Made by a program: the position numbers and the translations under genes. Below the pieces are notes generated by a model. It was given only the letters and a program-made list of their open reading frames with translations. It was not told the DNA's origin and searched no databases. Shown piece by piece: positions 13,064 to 25,598 of a DNA stretch of 64,000 bases. Positions within the stretch are counted from its first letter, which is position 1; every line of letters begins with the position of its first letter. Source of the DNA: Rhinopomastus cyanomelas (Eukaryota; Chordata; Aves; Bucerotiformes; Rhinopomastidae); contig VXBP01003566.1 in the NCBI GenBank assembly GCA_013400115.1, positions 992,001-1,056,000 of the forward strand. The letters are read 5' to 3'.

Positions 13064-13613
13064 GATGACCCTCTCACATCTAGAGACACGTACTATAGTG
13101 TAGATGCCCCTTCCTCAAGAACAGTCAGGCTTCACAAATGTGTGATTTTCTCCATTGACTTAGAGAAGCTGCAGAATCAACCACCCAACTCAGCCTCCCA
13201 ATTACATGGGAGCATACCCAGAAACAGGCATTATGCTGCAGAGCTCTGTGAAACAAATGTGCAGATTCACTGAGAATTTAACTGCTTTATGCACATGAGT
13301 AAAGGACATCAGATTCTGTTTGGGTGAGATACTGAGCTATTTTCATTTTGCAGGAAGGTGCTTTTATGCAAAACTTCAGCAGAGGTAGAAAAGTGTGGAT
13401 GGATGCAAAAACACGGATAAGGAATAAAGTATGTACATACATTTTTAAAGTCAAACTAACAAAAAGAATGGACCAAAGCATGGCCAAGTGTTAGGAACTG
13501 AATGCAAGGTGTGTATCCATTGTATATCTCTTCCATATCTTTCACAAAGAAGATAGGTGAGTTTGGGATGCTCTGGTTCCACTCCCACCTACGTATGAGA
13601 AACTCCACGTTTC

Positions 13614-13960
13614 TCATAGAATCGTAGAATGTATTGGGTTGGAATGGACCTCCAAAGGCCATCTAGTCCAAGCCCACTACAACAAGCAGGGCCATCTCTA
13701 ACCAGAACAGATTGCCCAGAACCCCAGCCAGCCTGACCTTGAATGGTTCCAGTGATGGGGCCTCAACCATGTCTCTAGACAGCCTGTTCTGGGGATCCAC
13801 CACCCTCAGATTCAAGAGCTTTTTTCTCTTGTTGAGCCTCAGTCTGCTGCTCTTTTCCAGCTTCAAACCATGACCCCTCATCCTATCATTTCCAGTCCTT
13901 GTGAACAGTCTTTCCCAGCCTTCTAACAGCCTCTTTCAGGGGTTGGAAGGTTGCTATAAG
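13614..13960 (-). mobile_element. CR1: CR1 LINE 3' fragment
   Basis: The tail complement TCATAGAATCGTAGAATG is followed by GGTTGGAATGGACCTCCAAA and CTACAACAAGCAGGGCCATC. It belongs to the same family as the copies at 52217, 53095 and 54950. It sits between the two members of the 93-bp duplication. Confidence 0.92.
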
Positions 13961-14060
13961 CTAATCTAAATCAACAGAGAAAATAAAACATCTCTGCAGA
14001 TTGACTGTTCTTGAGGAACGAGGGCTCTGAGCTATAATAATTGTCCCTAGAATTGAGAGG

Positions 14061-14153
14061 ATGATATTTTCTACTGCCATCAATAAACAGAACACATCCT
14101 GAGTTACAGGCTCTGTTTAGATTATCTGTGGTCTGAGAAAAGGAAATAGAAAA
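14061..14153 (+). repeat. Copy 2 of a 93-bp local direct duplication
   Basis: Partner of 12971-13063. Divergence is highest in the first 40 bases, while the last 30 bases are identical. Confidence 0.85.
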
Positions 14154-15297
14154 TTCCTAAGACCACAAGACTGCAGCAGGCAATACTCATCCTTAAAGCA
14201 GTAAAATCATTTTTGAAATCCATCTCTTACCTTTTCTTCTCTTTCAGAACTTAAATTCTGTTGATTTTGCAAAAGGGCACTTTCTGTTGTAATATTGTTC
14301 TTTAACTTGGAAATATTAAATGGTCCCTTTGACTTCAGAAAGCTGATTGTATTCTGACTTTCTGGATGCCTAGGATTGTACAAATAGGTAATTTCTTCCC
14401 CAAACTCACTTCTCATCCATTTAACGTCCTTTATATACTAAAAATCACTTGAACACTAAACACACTTTGAAAATTAGTTATACTGATTGTAAACTATAAA
14501 GATCTGGAGATCTTTAAATTTTTTAAGTGCTCCCTGGAATAACAACTATTTAAAAAGCCATCAATGTGATACTGTTGACTGTATCTATCCCTCCTCCTTA
14601 GAGTTAAAAAATACCTTTGTCTGTCTTTCTGCTTTTATCCTGGATCCTGCCATCCTCAGCATCTTTTGGACATACTGAATCAAAAGAGAATTTTCCGTTA
14701 CCTGTATTTATAGAATTAAACAAAAGGAAGTACTACCTGTAAAATATATACTTATAGTTCTGAGTTTACAGAATTTCACCTGATAATTGTGCGATATGTA
14801 AAAGGCACAGACAGCACATGAGATCTTCTTGTAGAGAAAATGTCATAATCAGGTCCTGTAAAGCAGACTTATTTTAATACGTTTTATTCACTCCATTTTT
14901 AAAGTGTGTTTCTTCTGACATTTTGACCTCTCTTGTGGCTGTGTTTGAATCAGGGCTTTTTATTCCTTGGTGCTTCAAATATTTTGCTTTTATTGTTAGA
15001 TTGTGGCTGTTGGAAAATATTTGGTGGATAGAAAGATGAGAAAGGTAAAGAGGAAAATTCCACAACACTGCAAAATAGCTGACTGGGGAAAAAAGCAAAG
15101 TACTGAGATTTTGGTTTTTGAATGAGTGCTGACCCCTTGTATTTTAGCTGAGAGACAAAAAAGAGAAGTAGGAAAAGATATTCTGAAGTGATGTGAGAAT
15201 TGGGGTGGGTTTTGAGAGACAGCAGGTTGACAGATCGTGGGTGGTGGAGCTGTGTCAGCTGCAGGACAAAGCCCAGATGAGCCACCTCATGTTGTTC
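14154..15297. other. Unique AT-rich sequence
   Basis: No repeat-family or exon signal. Several open frames occur on the minus strand but without recognisable protein features. Confidence 0.45.
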
Positions 15298-15397
15298 TAC
15301 TGTGATCCCCAGCTCCTGCAGGGGCAGGGACATTGAGGACGGACCAGATGTTCTTTTGAGGTCCCTTCCAGCCTCCAACTTTCTGTGATTCTGTGAT
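15298..15397 (+). mobile_element. CR1: Old, diverged CR1 3' end
   Basis: It contains GTGATCCCCAGCTCCTGCAG, CCAGATGTTCTTTTGAGGTC and CCTTCCAGCC, and ends TTCTGTGATTCTGTGAT. The element may extend upstream to about 15262, but the similarity fades. Confidence 0.75.
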
Positions 15398-16154
15398 ACT
15401 GACTTGCTCCCAGGGCTTCAATGTTCCTGCTGCTGCTCTTGAGCCGATGACATTCTGCATCCATGACCGAGAAGGCAAAACCCCCCGAAATTGACACCTT
15501 TCCCTTTGATCTGTCGCCTCCATAAAGATCATACAGAGGGGCCAAGAAGCACTGCAGACGCTAATTTGACGGTGACCTCGTGCTGAGCTAGCTCTGCTGC
15601 CCCTGCCTGAACTTTGTCAGCTTAGGAAAGGCCATGCTATGTGCACAGCCACTGAAACGGGGCCACTGTGGGTGGAGGGAAGTATCCCACTGCTGGAAAT
15701 TAAATGTGTTTTCTTTATTGATTGTTCCCATTCTTGTCTGTGACTCACATTCTAGAGAAACACTGCAAGAATGAGGAGAATTTCAGCAGGTCAGGTGCAA
15801 AGGCAAGGCAGGAGGTCAGAAGTGGACAGAACTTACAAAGCTGCATTCGTGTAGAACTTGAGAAGGTTGAACTGGCAGTCTGAGGAACAACTTGGTGGAG
15901 GTATTTAGGGCAGCAAGTGTGGAAGTCAGCAATTCATTTGTATGACCCAGTAACAAAGGCTGCTGATATGATTCCCATTGTTACTGGAAGTGATGAGGTG
16001 CTGGAAGAGCAGACTGCTGTGAACAGGGATGTCAGAACCACCCCCTCAGTGCGTGTTCTGTAGGCATGTAATCATCTGTCTCCTGCCTCTGTGTCCCTGA
16101 CAAGCAAATGAGGCTGAGAAGTACCATGCAACTAGAGATTTGACTCAACAAGAA

Positions 16155-16612
16155 GCAAGTCCAGAGGAGGCCACAAGGATGATCAGGGGTCAAAGCACGT
16201 CCTCTATGAGGACAGGCTGACGGAACTGGGGTTGTTTAGCTTGGAGAAGAGAAGGCTCCAATGGGATGTTAGAGCTGCTTCCAGTACCTGAAGGGGCTAC
16301 AGGAGAGCTGGAGAGGGACTTTATACAAAGGACTCTAGTGATAGGACAAGGGGGATAGTTTCAACCTAAAAGAGAGGATATTGAGATTAGATTTTGGGAA
16401 GAAAATCCTCCCTGTGAAGACGCTGAGGCACTGGAACAGGTTGCCCAGGAAGGTTGTGGCTGTTCCATCCATGGAAGTGTTCAAAGCCAGGTTGAATGGG
16501 GCTCTGGGCAACCTGGTCTGGTGAGAGATGTCCCTGCCTGTGGCAGGATGGACTAGATGATCTCTGAGATCTCTTCTAACATAAACCATTCTATGATCCT
16601 GTGATTCTATGA
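16155..16612 (+). mobile_element. CR1: CR1 LINE 3' fragment
   Basis: It runs from GTCCAGAGGAGGCCACAAGG through GGACAGGCTGACGGAACTGG and AGGACAAGGGGGATAG to GGTCTGGTGAGAGATGTCCC, with a CATTCTATGATCCTGTGATT tail. This family (GGTTGCCCAGGAAGGTTGTG, CTGGGCAACCTGGTCTGG) recurs at 61876 and 63820. Confidence 0.92.
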
Positions 16613-18230
16613 CCTACATAAAGCCATGGACTCAGTCAGCCTCACAGGCTCAAAGTCACAGCCTCAACAATATAAATAGACATATGGCTAAGAACCGCTG
16701 AATGATGGTTTTTTATGAAGGAAAGCTACAGGTTGAAGAGATGAGGTGGACACCGTGTGCTTGTCTGATGGAGTGGGTCAGTCATCTTCCTGGTGGTATC
16801 AGACCAGTCACAGAAATGAATTCTCACATTGTATTTATGAGGCTGGTGACCCTGCAGGGATGAAAGAGGATTTGTCTGGTAGAAAGCTGCTGTAGGAAAA
16901 CTCATACAACCATAAAGACAACGAGAAGAGGTCCCTCAGGTGTTTTCAAGCACCTGGAGGGCACAGAAGTGTAGGAGTCACTCAAATACTTTATTGGCTT
17001 CCATCTCCATCACCCTACCTAAGACACAAATTGACCCCACCGGCCAAATACTTTGGCTCTGGCATTTGATTCCTCCTTTGGTTTCGGGCCAGTGGCCCTC
17101 TCACCGTCCTTCACGTCTGATCCTTTGTTCAGAGCTCAGTCATGAGGCTGGGAAGGGGGCCATTTCCATGCTACACAGCAATGCTCTGTGGGAGAGCCCA
17201 CGACAGCGAGGTACGGTATCTTAATTCCACAGCACTTGAATTAGAAAGGACATTCTGAGGGACACTTTCAAAAGTTAACTGTTCTCGGACCTTGGGTGCA
17301 CAGGTGGAGCAGGCAAATGCGGCACCTTTTGTGAGACTCTCAAAGAGCACATGAAATAAGGTGTTTAATATTGGCCATCAAATATTGGAGGAAATGGGTA
17401 TCACGTGGCTGTTTGAACTTTCTTGAGCTTTCAGATTAGAACACAAGACGTTTTCTTGCCTTGGAGGTTTAGGAGAGGGAGCTGCTACAGCTGGATAACT
17501 TTTTTGTAAAGATGTTAAGAACACAACAGTCTGAGTGATCTTTTCAGCAAGAATGACACCCTTCTGTGCAAGTAAGCTCTATAGATATTTTATATTTTAT
17601 AGCATTTTAGTTTTTAAAACTGTGGAGAAATGCTTAACAAAAAATGCTAACTGTGTCATCCTTCTTATTCCTTTAGTTGGATCTAAGTTAGTGAGTTGCT
17701 TTGACCTGATGTTATAATTTGCCCACACGGCTTCTTATTTTATACAAAGGGGCCTGCTTTATTCATTTGGTTAAGGTCAGACCATCCACAGTAGCTGGCA
17801 TGAAAAATATGCATTGCAAATGGAATTTCCTGCTCTCCATAGCAGATGAAGCTTCTTATAAGATGAGACATAAGAGAAGCCACTGCAAGGAAAAATACAG
17901 AACAAAGCAAAGTACAATAAAATGGAAGGAAAAGTGATGTGGAAAATAGATAACAGGTCAAGCAAAAATGCCTCCTGTTTTGTCCTGAGTGCTTATCACA
18001 CAGAAAGCATAGAGGAATGACGAGGTGAAGAGTTACAGAGTAGGTTTTCATGTCCAGCAGGTTCTCTGAACATTTTGTCACAAATTATTGGGTAATAAAA
18101 TGTGTTGCCAGAGTGGAGTTGACTAGTGACATCACTAGTCTTTGGGGTCAAAAGCCTCCTTAAACTCTTTCATTTCTGGTGTGCCTAAGAGTTTCTCCCA
18201 TAAACCATGAAAGACTTGAGCTGTGAGGAC
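16613..18230. other. Unique sequence with POU-like motif
   Basis: No gene or repeat was recognised. At about 17807-17822 the sequence ATATGCATTGCAAATG resembles overlapping octamer-type POU sites. That is motif matching only. Confidence 0.4.
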
Positions 18231-18538
18231 AGAATCATAGAACCACAGAGTCATTCAGGTTGGAAAAGGCCCTTGAGATCATCAAGCGCAACCAAGAACC
18301 CTACTCAACCACTCTAGTTCACTACTCTCGTTCACCACTAGACCAGATCTCTAAGCACCACATCTAAACGATCTTTAAACACCTCCAGAGGTGGTGACTC
18401 AACCCCCCTTCTGGGCAGCCTGTCCCAATGTCTGACCACTCTTTCTGTGAAAAACCTTTTCCTAATATCCAGCCTAACTCTCCCCTGATGCAGCCTGGGG
18501 CCAGTCCCTCTTATTCTATGGCTAATGACCTGTGAGAT
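18231..18538 (-). mobile_element. CR1: CR1 LINE 3' fragment
   Basis: It starts AGAATCATAGAACCACAGAG, then TTCAGGTTGGAAAAGGCCCT, ACTAGACCAGATCTCTAAGC and TCTTTAAACACCTCCAGAGG. It belongs to the same older family as the copies at 3415, 37768 and 42339. Confidence 0.92.
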
Positions 18539-18599
18539 AACAGTGCACTGGGACGTAGCATCAGAGAGGTGTGTCATTTCACACTTCATACGTGCCAGG

Positions 18600-20840
18600 A
18601 GCTCTTCACCCAGGCCCCGTCCCTCTGCCGGAAGAGACTTAATCTGGGGAAGGAGGCCTTGAATTGCTCAGGTGCTCAGGCAGCCCTCTCTGGAGAACCA
18701 GGCAGTGCTTCCTTGTCTAAAAAACTGTGGGCAAGTCTGGTGAACATGGAGAACGTGAGACGGTGAGCGACAAAAGCAGCCTCTTCCCCTCTCCAGCTCA
18801 GACCGTGGCTCCAACTGCTCCTTGCAGCCGCAGCCTGTGCCGCCCGGGCAGGAGGGGACTGCAAGGCGGCAGCAGCTCATTTACAGGAGGCAGGAGGACG
18901 TGTGACAGGCAGGGTTGAGAAGAGTTCACCTCCCTGGTTCCTTTCTCTCTCTTTTTTTACCCCGTTCTTTCTACATCAGAGCACATGGGAAGAAATATCT
19001 GATTGCACTAATAGCTTTATTACTTTTAGCATGTCCTCACTTAGCCAAACAGGTGAAACTGATTTGTGCCAGGTTTTCGGAGACCAAGGGCCGAGCGAGC
19101 GAGAACGGGAGTCTTGTGTGACAGGGCCCAGCTTCTTCTGGTTCTCATCCCAGTTTGAAATTTGTGAGAAAATTCAATTTGAGCAAAGCGGCCTTTTCAA
19201 CTCCGAGACAAGCTCGCAGCCACCTGAATCAAAACCAGATGCACTTATCGGGCCTAAAGATAACAAATAGCAGCTTGAAATCCTGTCAGCAGAGGACCAC
19301 CGGAGCAAGGGCTGAGAACTCGCTTGCCTCGTGAAATTTCAGCACGATGCACGCTAATGCTCACCAGATCTGGAGTCCGGGCTCCTCGGCTCCTTTTTTC
19401 GCCCCCTCCTTTAATAAATTCTGAAGAACATCGCTGCATTGTAAATTGGTTATTTGAGACTGTTTAAGTAAAACCAAAAGCCCCCACATCCTTCTAATTC
19501 CTCCCCCTCCCCTTCCCTCCTCCTCCCGGCTGACAAAGGCAGGTCTTTTCAAGTTTGCCCATAGCAGGGGTTGGTTTGTTTTGGCAAGGGAGCAGGTGCC
19601 TTCCCCAGTTCGGAGATCTGGAGTGTCAGCAGTGACCCCGAGGTCTTGGGTGGCCAACTTCACGCTTTCGGTCCAGCATGTCAGCTGATACACCTACCAC
19701 CCACACACTCAGCGCTTCCAGCGAGCTCAGAAATGCTTAGGAAAGGAGCTGACCTTTCTCTCCTCTCCTCCCTCCTTCTCCTCCTCCTCTCACCCCATCC
19801 TCCTCCCTTCCCATCCCTCTCCTCCTCTGAGCAGCCTAGGAACGTTGTGAATGTCAAGCCCCACTTTTTACAAACAGGTAGGGGATCATTTGAACTGGGG
19901 TTGTGTAACCTTAGCTTCTTGCAGATGATTAAAATACGGCCGTGTAAACAAATGAAGCCTTAAACCCCTGGAATATTCTGCCCTGCTCTTATCTAAAGAG
20001 AAAGAGAAGATGAGAGGATTATGTGGATATTTTTCAGGGTAATTATATTTGGTGCTCCTAAGCCCAGGGTGTCTATTTCATCACTAAGTGGTTCAGTCTT
20101 CTGTTACCATCTAATTATTCTCTTCTATTTGCATTTTCCAAACAAAACCATTTTTCCCATGTGATGCTGTCATAAGCTTCAGTCATTTCCACTGGGCAAA
20201 GCAGGGCTTGAAAGTTATATCACAAGTGTCCTTCTGTGATTTAACCTGTTCTGTTCATTGAAAGTTGCCAAATTCTCATCTTTTTGGTTCTTGTTTTGTC
20301 TTTGAAGGCAACAGGGCAAAAAGAAGCCTATTCTGTGGTCCAGCAGAGTACCAGCAATGCTCTGTCATGCAGGGGGAATCCAGTCTTCTGGAATTTGCTC
20401 TTGGTGTTCACGTCAAATTTGCCTCATTTTTAGCTACACTAATCATCTGAAAAGCGGCACGATGTCAGGAAGCATGGAAATGCCTCACAACAGTTGTTTT
20501 CCATGGCATGAGGGATCTCACAGACTGTGCTCAACATGCAGCATGGCAAGGCAGGGACGCGATGCACACATCAACTCTTAAGGGAAATGACCTACAGCAG
20601 TCCTTGAGCTGTCCTGCACTGTCAAGGAAGCAGGTCCTGGAAAAGCTCTAGCTGCCCACATTGTAGGATTCCCAGGCTGTGCTGAGATGAAGCCTGTTAA
20701 TTGATAGCTACATTGCCTTGAGATAATGAAGTTCATTTACTATGGAAACTAAGGAGAAATAGTTTTCTAAGGAACTAAGGAAAATCTCACTTTGACTTTA
20801 AAACATTTAATAAAGCAACCAGAAAAGATGTCAATCATGA
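18600..20840. other. Long CR1-free stretch with candidate regulatory DNA
   Basis: No CR1 over about 2.2 kb. The segment 18960-19280 contains paired GATA cores and several intact-looking CpG sites. 19500-19840 holds pyrimidine-rich runs (CTCCTCCCTCC, CTCCTCCTCCTC). A frame of 122 codons at 18902-19270 has no recognisable protein features and is probably chance. Confidence 0.35.
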
Positions 20841-20841
20841 G

Positions 20842-21083
20842 TCATAGAATCATTAAGGTTGGAAGAGACCTCCAAGACCACCAAGCCCAACTGTCAACCC
20901 AACCCCACCCTGCCCGCTAAATCCTGTTCCCTAGGGCCACAGCTACTCATTTTTTGAACACCTGCAGGGCTGGCGACTCTACCCTCTACTTGGGCAGCCT
21001 GTTCCAACTCCTGACCACTCAGTCAGGGAAGAAATTCTTCCTGATGTCCAACCTAACCCTCTCCTGGCACAACTTAAGACCAT
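20842..21083 (-). mobile_element. CR1: CR1 LINE 3' fragment
   Basis: It starts GTCATAGAATCATTAAGGTT, then GGAAGAGACCTCCAAGACCA, CTAAATCCTGTTCCCTAGGG and CTTGGGCAGCCTGTTCCAAC. It ends near ACAACTTAAGACCA. Confidence 0.93.
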
Positions 21084-22498
21084 TGAAAATACCATTTCAT
21101 TATTACTTCTAGCCTGAACACAAGCAACTGTCTACGGCACTGCAGCTTTTTGTGTCAAACACACACAAACCCTCTTGCCAGTTCAGTACCTTAATGAAGA
21201 CAGACTGAAAGATACAGCACATCTCAAGCCCAGGTGTTACTCTCAGGCACCTTGGCTGAAACCTAGTCACTGCTCACACTGCCATCTAAGGGATAGACTG
21301 GTAGTTTTTGACCCAGTAAGGAGCTGCAAAATGGTTTTCATGGGAGAAAGCCACCAAACACCCATGATGTGATGAGAGTAAAGTTCTTTGTATGTCTGTT
21401 CAAGGAAAATTATGCAAGCAGAAAGAGCTAAGACTGATTCAGCAGTTTCTTTACCAGTTACTTGGCTTTCCAGTTAACACTACCAATGTGGTCGCTGGAG
21501 CAGAGGGAACAAGGTTCCCATGATTATACTCATGCCAAGTTAGCCACTTCCTCTGCTCGGTGCTAATCCACATTTTCCTTTTGCCTTCCTAAGCAGTTGC
21601 AGGGGGAATGTTGTCTCCTCCTTGGAGGCCAGAAGAATTAAACAACAAGAACACAGCCATTGCACATTCTTCTTGTCCTGGCCATGGAGGGCTGGGTACA
21701 ACATCCAGGACAGCCTTCTGAAATGGGCCAGTAATCCTCACATTCCCATCCAGCTTCTGCTTTCTTTCTCCTGTCACTCATCCCAATCAAGACATGTCCT
21801 TCTTCCCAATGCTTCTTACCAAGGTGGGGGGTCAAGTTGCTGAAGGCTTTTGGGTCATCTGTCACACTGAGGTTTTTCCTTTGTGTTTACACTTCCCGGA
21901 TGGGTTTTGATCCCAGATGCTCCACCTGGGGCACGAGTCAGTGGTGGCCACTTCTGACTTTGCTGAACATATCAAATTCTGATGCTGCCTTCCCCTTTCC
22001 CTCAAGCTCCAATATTATTCAGACATATTTCAACAGTCCTTTGAACCACAAATCCAGCTGCACCCTGACCTGCAAAGATTCACAGTGTGGTTGGATTTGC
22101 ACTTTCTAGCTCAAGCCTATAACGGCTTTAGAGCCCCATTTTGCTTGTATTTTCTCATGCAGTGTGGACCCAACTTCTCCAGAAACAGCAGCTCTGCTCT
22201 GCTCACTGGAGCTGTTTGTGTTTCTCTGACCGTGGCTTGTTCTGGCAGAGTCTGTCCACAGGATGGCAATGTGTGAATGGAGCCAGCCAGCTGCACTGGG
22301 AGCTGCAGGAGGAGGGCTGGAGCTGAAAGCTGGCAGCACGAAGTGGGGAGAGGCTCCGCTGGGCCTCGTAGCTGTTCAGCTAAAAGACACTGTTCACCGG
22401 AAGGGACCTCGCTCCAAACCAAACTGCATGCAATTGCAGCTCCTGTTTTCAAAGGCATTTGCTGGTTTGGACCTGTAGCCTTTGTGTGAATAATTCTT
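21084..22498. other. Unique sequence, nothing identified
   Basis: Several overlapping short frames on both strands, none with protein-family features. No repeats were seen. Confidence 0.45.
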
Positions 22499-22556
22499 TA
22501 GAGTCATAGAATCGTTGAGGTTCAACCAAGTTCATCGAGTCCAACCATCAACACAA
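22499..22556 (-). mobile_element. CR1: Very short CR1 3' stub
   Basis: Only the tail and first core bases remain (GAGTCATAGAATCGTTGAGG, TCATCGAGTCCAACCATCAA). The copy is about 58 nt. Confidence 0.7.
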
Positions 22557-23798
22557 CACGTGTCACAGACTTGCTGGCAGGGCTACGTAAGTGGTTGTTG
22601 TACATTAAACTTCAGCTATGTAACTGGTTGTGTATTTTACATTGGGACAGAACTCTCTGTGACTGCAATGCATTAAAAACCTGGTGGGGAATAAGGAGAA
22701 CACTGTGATGAGAACTTCAAAATGGACTGCAGAAGAGCAGAGGTTCAAGACCTTGAACTGCTGCAACTTCCTTATGAAATCTTTGGCAAATCTTGTAAAG
22801 ACAGACCCAAAAAACTGCCTAAGTGTTTGGACGTCAGGTGCTGAAAGCCTTTGCTTTGGGCAGAAGCAAAGTCCAGAATGGTATGTTAGGAGCCAGTGCT
22901 CCCAATAGAGTATGAAGGAACAGTATATCCCTTCCAAAAGTGTTCACTCCCCATTTCTCCTGTCCTCTCAGGAGCAGGGAAATACCTGCATCTGGGTGGT
23001 GGGGTCTTGGATGAAGTGGGGTCAGCCTTCAGCCCTAATCCTTTCTCCTGGGCTCTGGAGGTGCCTTAACTCGCTTTGGAGGTGCAGCCTGAAGCTTTCT
23101 GCTGAGGTAGACACCATCAGCATTTCTTCCCAAGCAATGTTGCTGTTTCATGCTCCTAGGTGGTGAAATTTCCCTCTGCTGCCCCATCCTTGGATTTCTC
23201 CTTAATCTGCTGCATTTTGCTCTGCCGCTCAGCAGCAGTGCGTGGGAGCATCGCAGCCGTGCTTCATTATTCTAAGGGTGGCTGGACGCTGAGACACTTT
23301 GGAAAGGAGGGATTGCATGAGAACCTTGGGTGTTGGCTGCTTTTGGGAATGCAACTCATACAAGGGCATAAGACAGTGCAGACATCTCAAAACATCTGTC
23401 ATGCTTATACAACTTACCATGAACTTTATACTAGTGACAGACTCAAAGCTCTGAATGCTCCAAATGCAGAGACAACCCTTGCAGCTTCTGAAGAGAGTCC
23501 AGCTCCAGGAACTGGGTAAAAGCAAAACTAAATGTTCTTTCTCAGCAACCCCCTTGTTAGAGGCACTCATTTGCAGGGAGTGATTTCTATTCCTCACACA
23601 GTAAGCCCTCATGCTCCACTGGAACTAGTCTGTTCTACCTTGGCTTTTTTCTTTACCTTGCATAAGGCATCTGTGGGCCTCTTGGGGAACTGAAGCCCTC
23701 AGAGAAAAAAAAGCATTATGGTGAAAATAATGGAAAGCAATTAAATAATAAAACCATACTCATCACAAAAGAACAGACTTTCCCCTGTTTTGATTTAT
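22557..23798. other. Unique sequence, nothing identified
   Basis: No repeat family or convincing exon was recognised. Confidence 0.45.
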
Positions 23799-23965
23799 TT
23801 CACAGAATCACAGAGTTATTGAGGCTGGAAAATCCTCTGAGCTCATCCAGTTCAGTCTGTGACCTAACGTCACCATAACCAGCTAGACCATGGCACAAAG
23901 TGCCACATCCAATCTTTTCTTAAACACCTCCAGGGATGGGGACGCCACGACCTCCCTGGGCGGTC
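23799..23965 (-). mobile_element. CR1: CR1 LINE 3' fragment, old family
   Basis: It starts TTCACAGAATCACAGAGTTA, then GAGGCTGGAAAATCCTCTGA, GAGCTCATCCAGTTCAG and AACACCTCCAGGGATGGGGA. It resembles the family at 33336 (read in the other orientation: GGGCTGGATGAGCTCAGAGG). Confidence 0.85.
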
Positions 23966-24179
23966 CATTATTTTCCCCCCTCTTTTTTTTCTTGTTTTCT
24001 TTCTCAATTTTCCTCCCATAAAAGCTGTGTTTGTTGTGATGTGACTATAGTGATAGATCTTCAAAATCTTTCTGGCTTTTGGTTGAGCACTGCAGTGCCA
24101 GATTTTGAGGCCTGTTTTATGCCTTCAGAGAGTTGGGTGGAAAGAAACGTCGAGCCACCTCAAAGTTGAATGAAGTTAA

Positions 24180-24840
24180 AATGTTGTAAGTTCTCTTCTT
24201 AATAGCCAGCTTGTCTCACTTGGGATTGAATAATGTTGAAGTTAAAAGGTCTTATAGGTCTGTTCTTCCAAACGAGATCTGAATAGGGAAGCATACCACG
24301 GCTCATTCTGGGTGTAATAACGTGGTGACGCAAAGGAAAATAGCTTGGTGAAAGAGCCCGGAGAGCGATGGCTGAATTACTTAATTGTAGACAAATAAGA
24401 GTAGAGGTCGTCGCTATCCAGGCTTTTACTAAATTTGGGTTGACTGCTTAAGAAAGTAAATGGCCTTCAAGAAGATTTGGAATGCTCAACAAGACGTTAG
24501 GTGGTGGAAAAATCAAGGGTCATAAAGGGACTTCACATTTTACACTGTAAAACTAAGGGATAACTGGAAACCTTGCTGATGGCAGAGCGACAAACTATTA
24601 AGAGACAGTCCCTATCGTGCCATCAAAATGCCGCCGGTGTCAACAAAGGTTTTTGTTGAAAATCCCAGTATGGGCATGCAAATGTGCTAGTGTACACAGG
24701 CCCTAACCAGAACAAACCACACACAGCGAACAGAGTCTGACTCGTTACGAGTAGTTTCAACTCACAGCTTTTCTGATCATATGTGGATCTGTAAAAAAAA
24801 AAAGAAATCATAGATTAATTTTACAGACAACAAATGTGAC
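24180..24840. promoter_or_regulatory. Candidate conserved enhancer-like block
   Basis: CpG sites persist at unusual density for repeat-poor intergenic DNA (AACGTGGTGACGC, GGTCGTCGC, GCCGCCGG, CTCGTTACGAG). At 24640-24659 a perfect 8-bp inverted repeat with a 4-nt loop contains two opposed SOX/TCF-like AACAAAG cores. An exact octamer ATGCAAAT lies at 24676-24683. A 13-nt palindrome ACTCGTTACGAGT lies at 24740-24752. No coding frame explains these features. Enhancer function is inference. Confidence 0.3.
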
Positions 24841-25316
24841 TGTTTAGAATCACACCGAGGTGTTCCCTCCCATTCTTTTCCGCTGCCTGCATCACTCCTC
24901 CTCTGCATCCTCCTGCCCTAGGCACTGTGTCTTCCCTTAGCGTGCAGCCTCTCAAACTACGGGCTCAACATTTTGTGAAACTCAGAGGATGGGAACTTTG
25001 TGGGAGAGGGAGAAGGAGGAGTAAGATAACAAGCAGGAATAGAAGCTGAAATAAATCACTAGAGGGAAAGAAACGGGAGTACATTAGCCCCTCATGGAAA
25101 TATTGCCTGTCACTAAGTGTCCTTTCAGACACCCACTTCTGGAAATCCCAGTGGCACAGCTAGGATCATCTTGTATGAAATATGTTGAAAGAGATTGGAC
25201 TGATGAATATAAGACTACTGCCTTTGTAGTGTAAACCAAGTGAAAATCCTTTCCTTTCCTCTGATCCTGTCACACAATAGGAACAGAAATCACTACCTGG
25301 GCAGAAGGATTGTGAA

Positions 25317-25349
25317 TTTAGAACTGAGTAAAAAGTACTCAGTTCTAAA
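25317..25349. repeat. Perfect 14-bp inverted repeat (hairpin)
   Basis: The arm TTTAGAACTGAGTA at 25317-25330 is exactly complementary to TACTCAGTTCTAAA at 25336-25349, with a 5-nt AAAAG loop. It is not part of a CR1 and has no T-run typical of a terminator. Confidence 0.95.
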
Positions 25350-25539
25350 AAAACTATTTAGAGTTATTATTTGTTAAAGGTCACATCCAGACTGTGTTTT
25401 TTAATTGCTTAATGCTTGTATGATCAATGCTGACTTCCCAATGAGTGAACTGAGAAGCACCAGCCAGCCTCCTGCATTGTAATTGAAGAATTTGTGGCAT
25501 ACAAGAGGGAATTTTAGGCCAATAAGCATCTCTGGGTAT

Positions 25540-25598
25540 CTAGAATGATCTTTTGAGGTCCTTTCCTGTCCCTTGTTTTCTATGATCCTGTGATTCTG
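25540..25598 (+). mobile_element. CR1: Very short CR1 3' stub
   Basis: It reads TAGAATGATCTTTTGAGGTC then CTTTCCTGTCCC and ends CTATGATCCTGTGATTCTG. Only about 60 nt of the 3' end remains. Confidence 0.75.
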
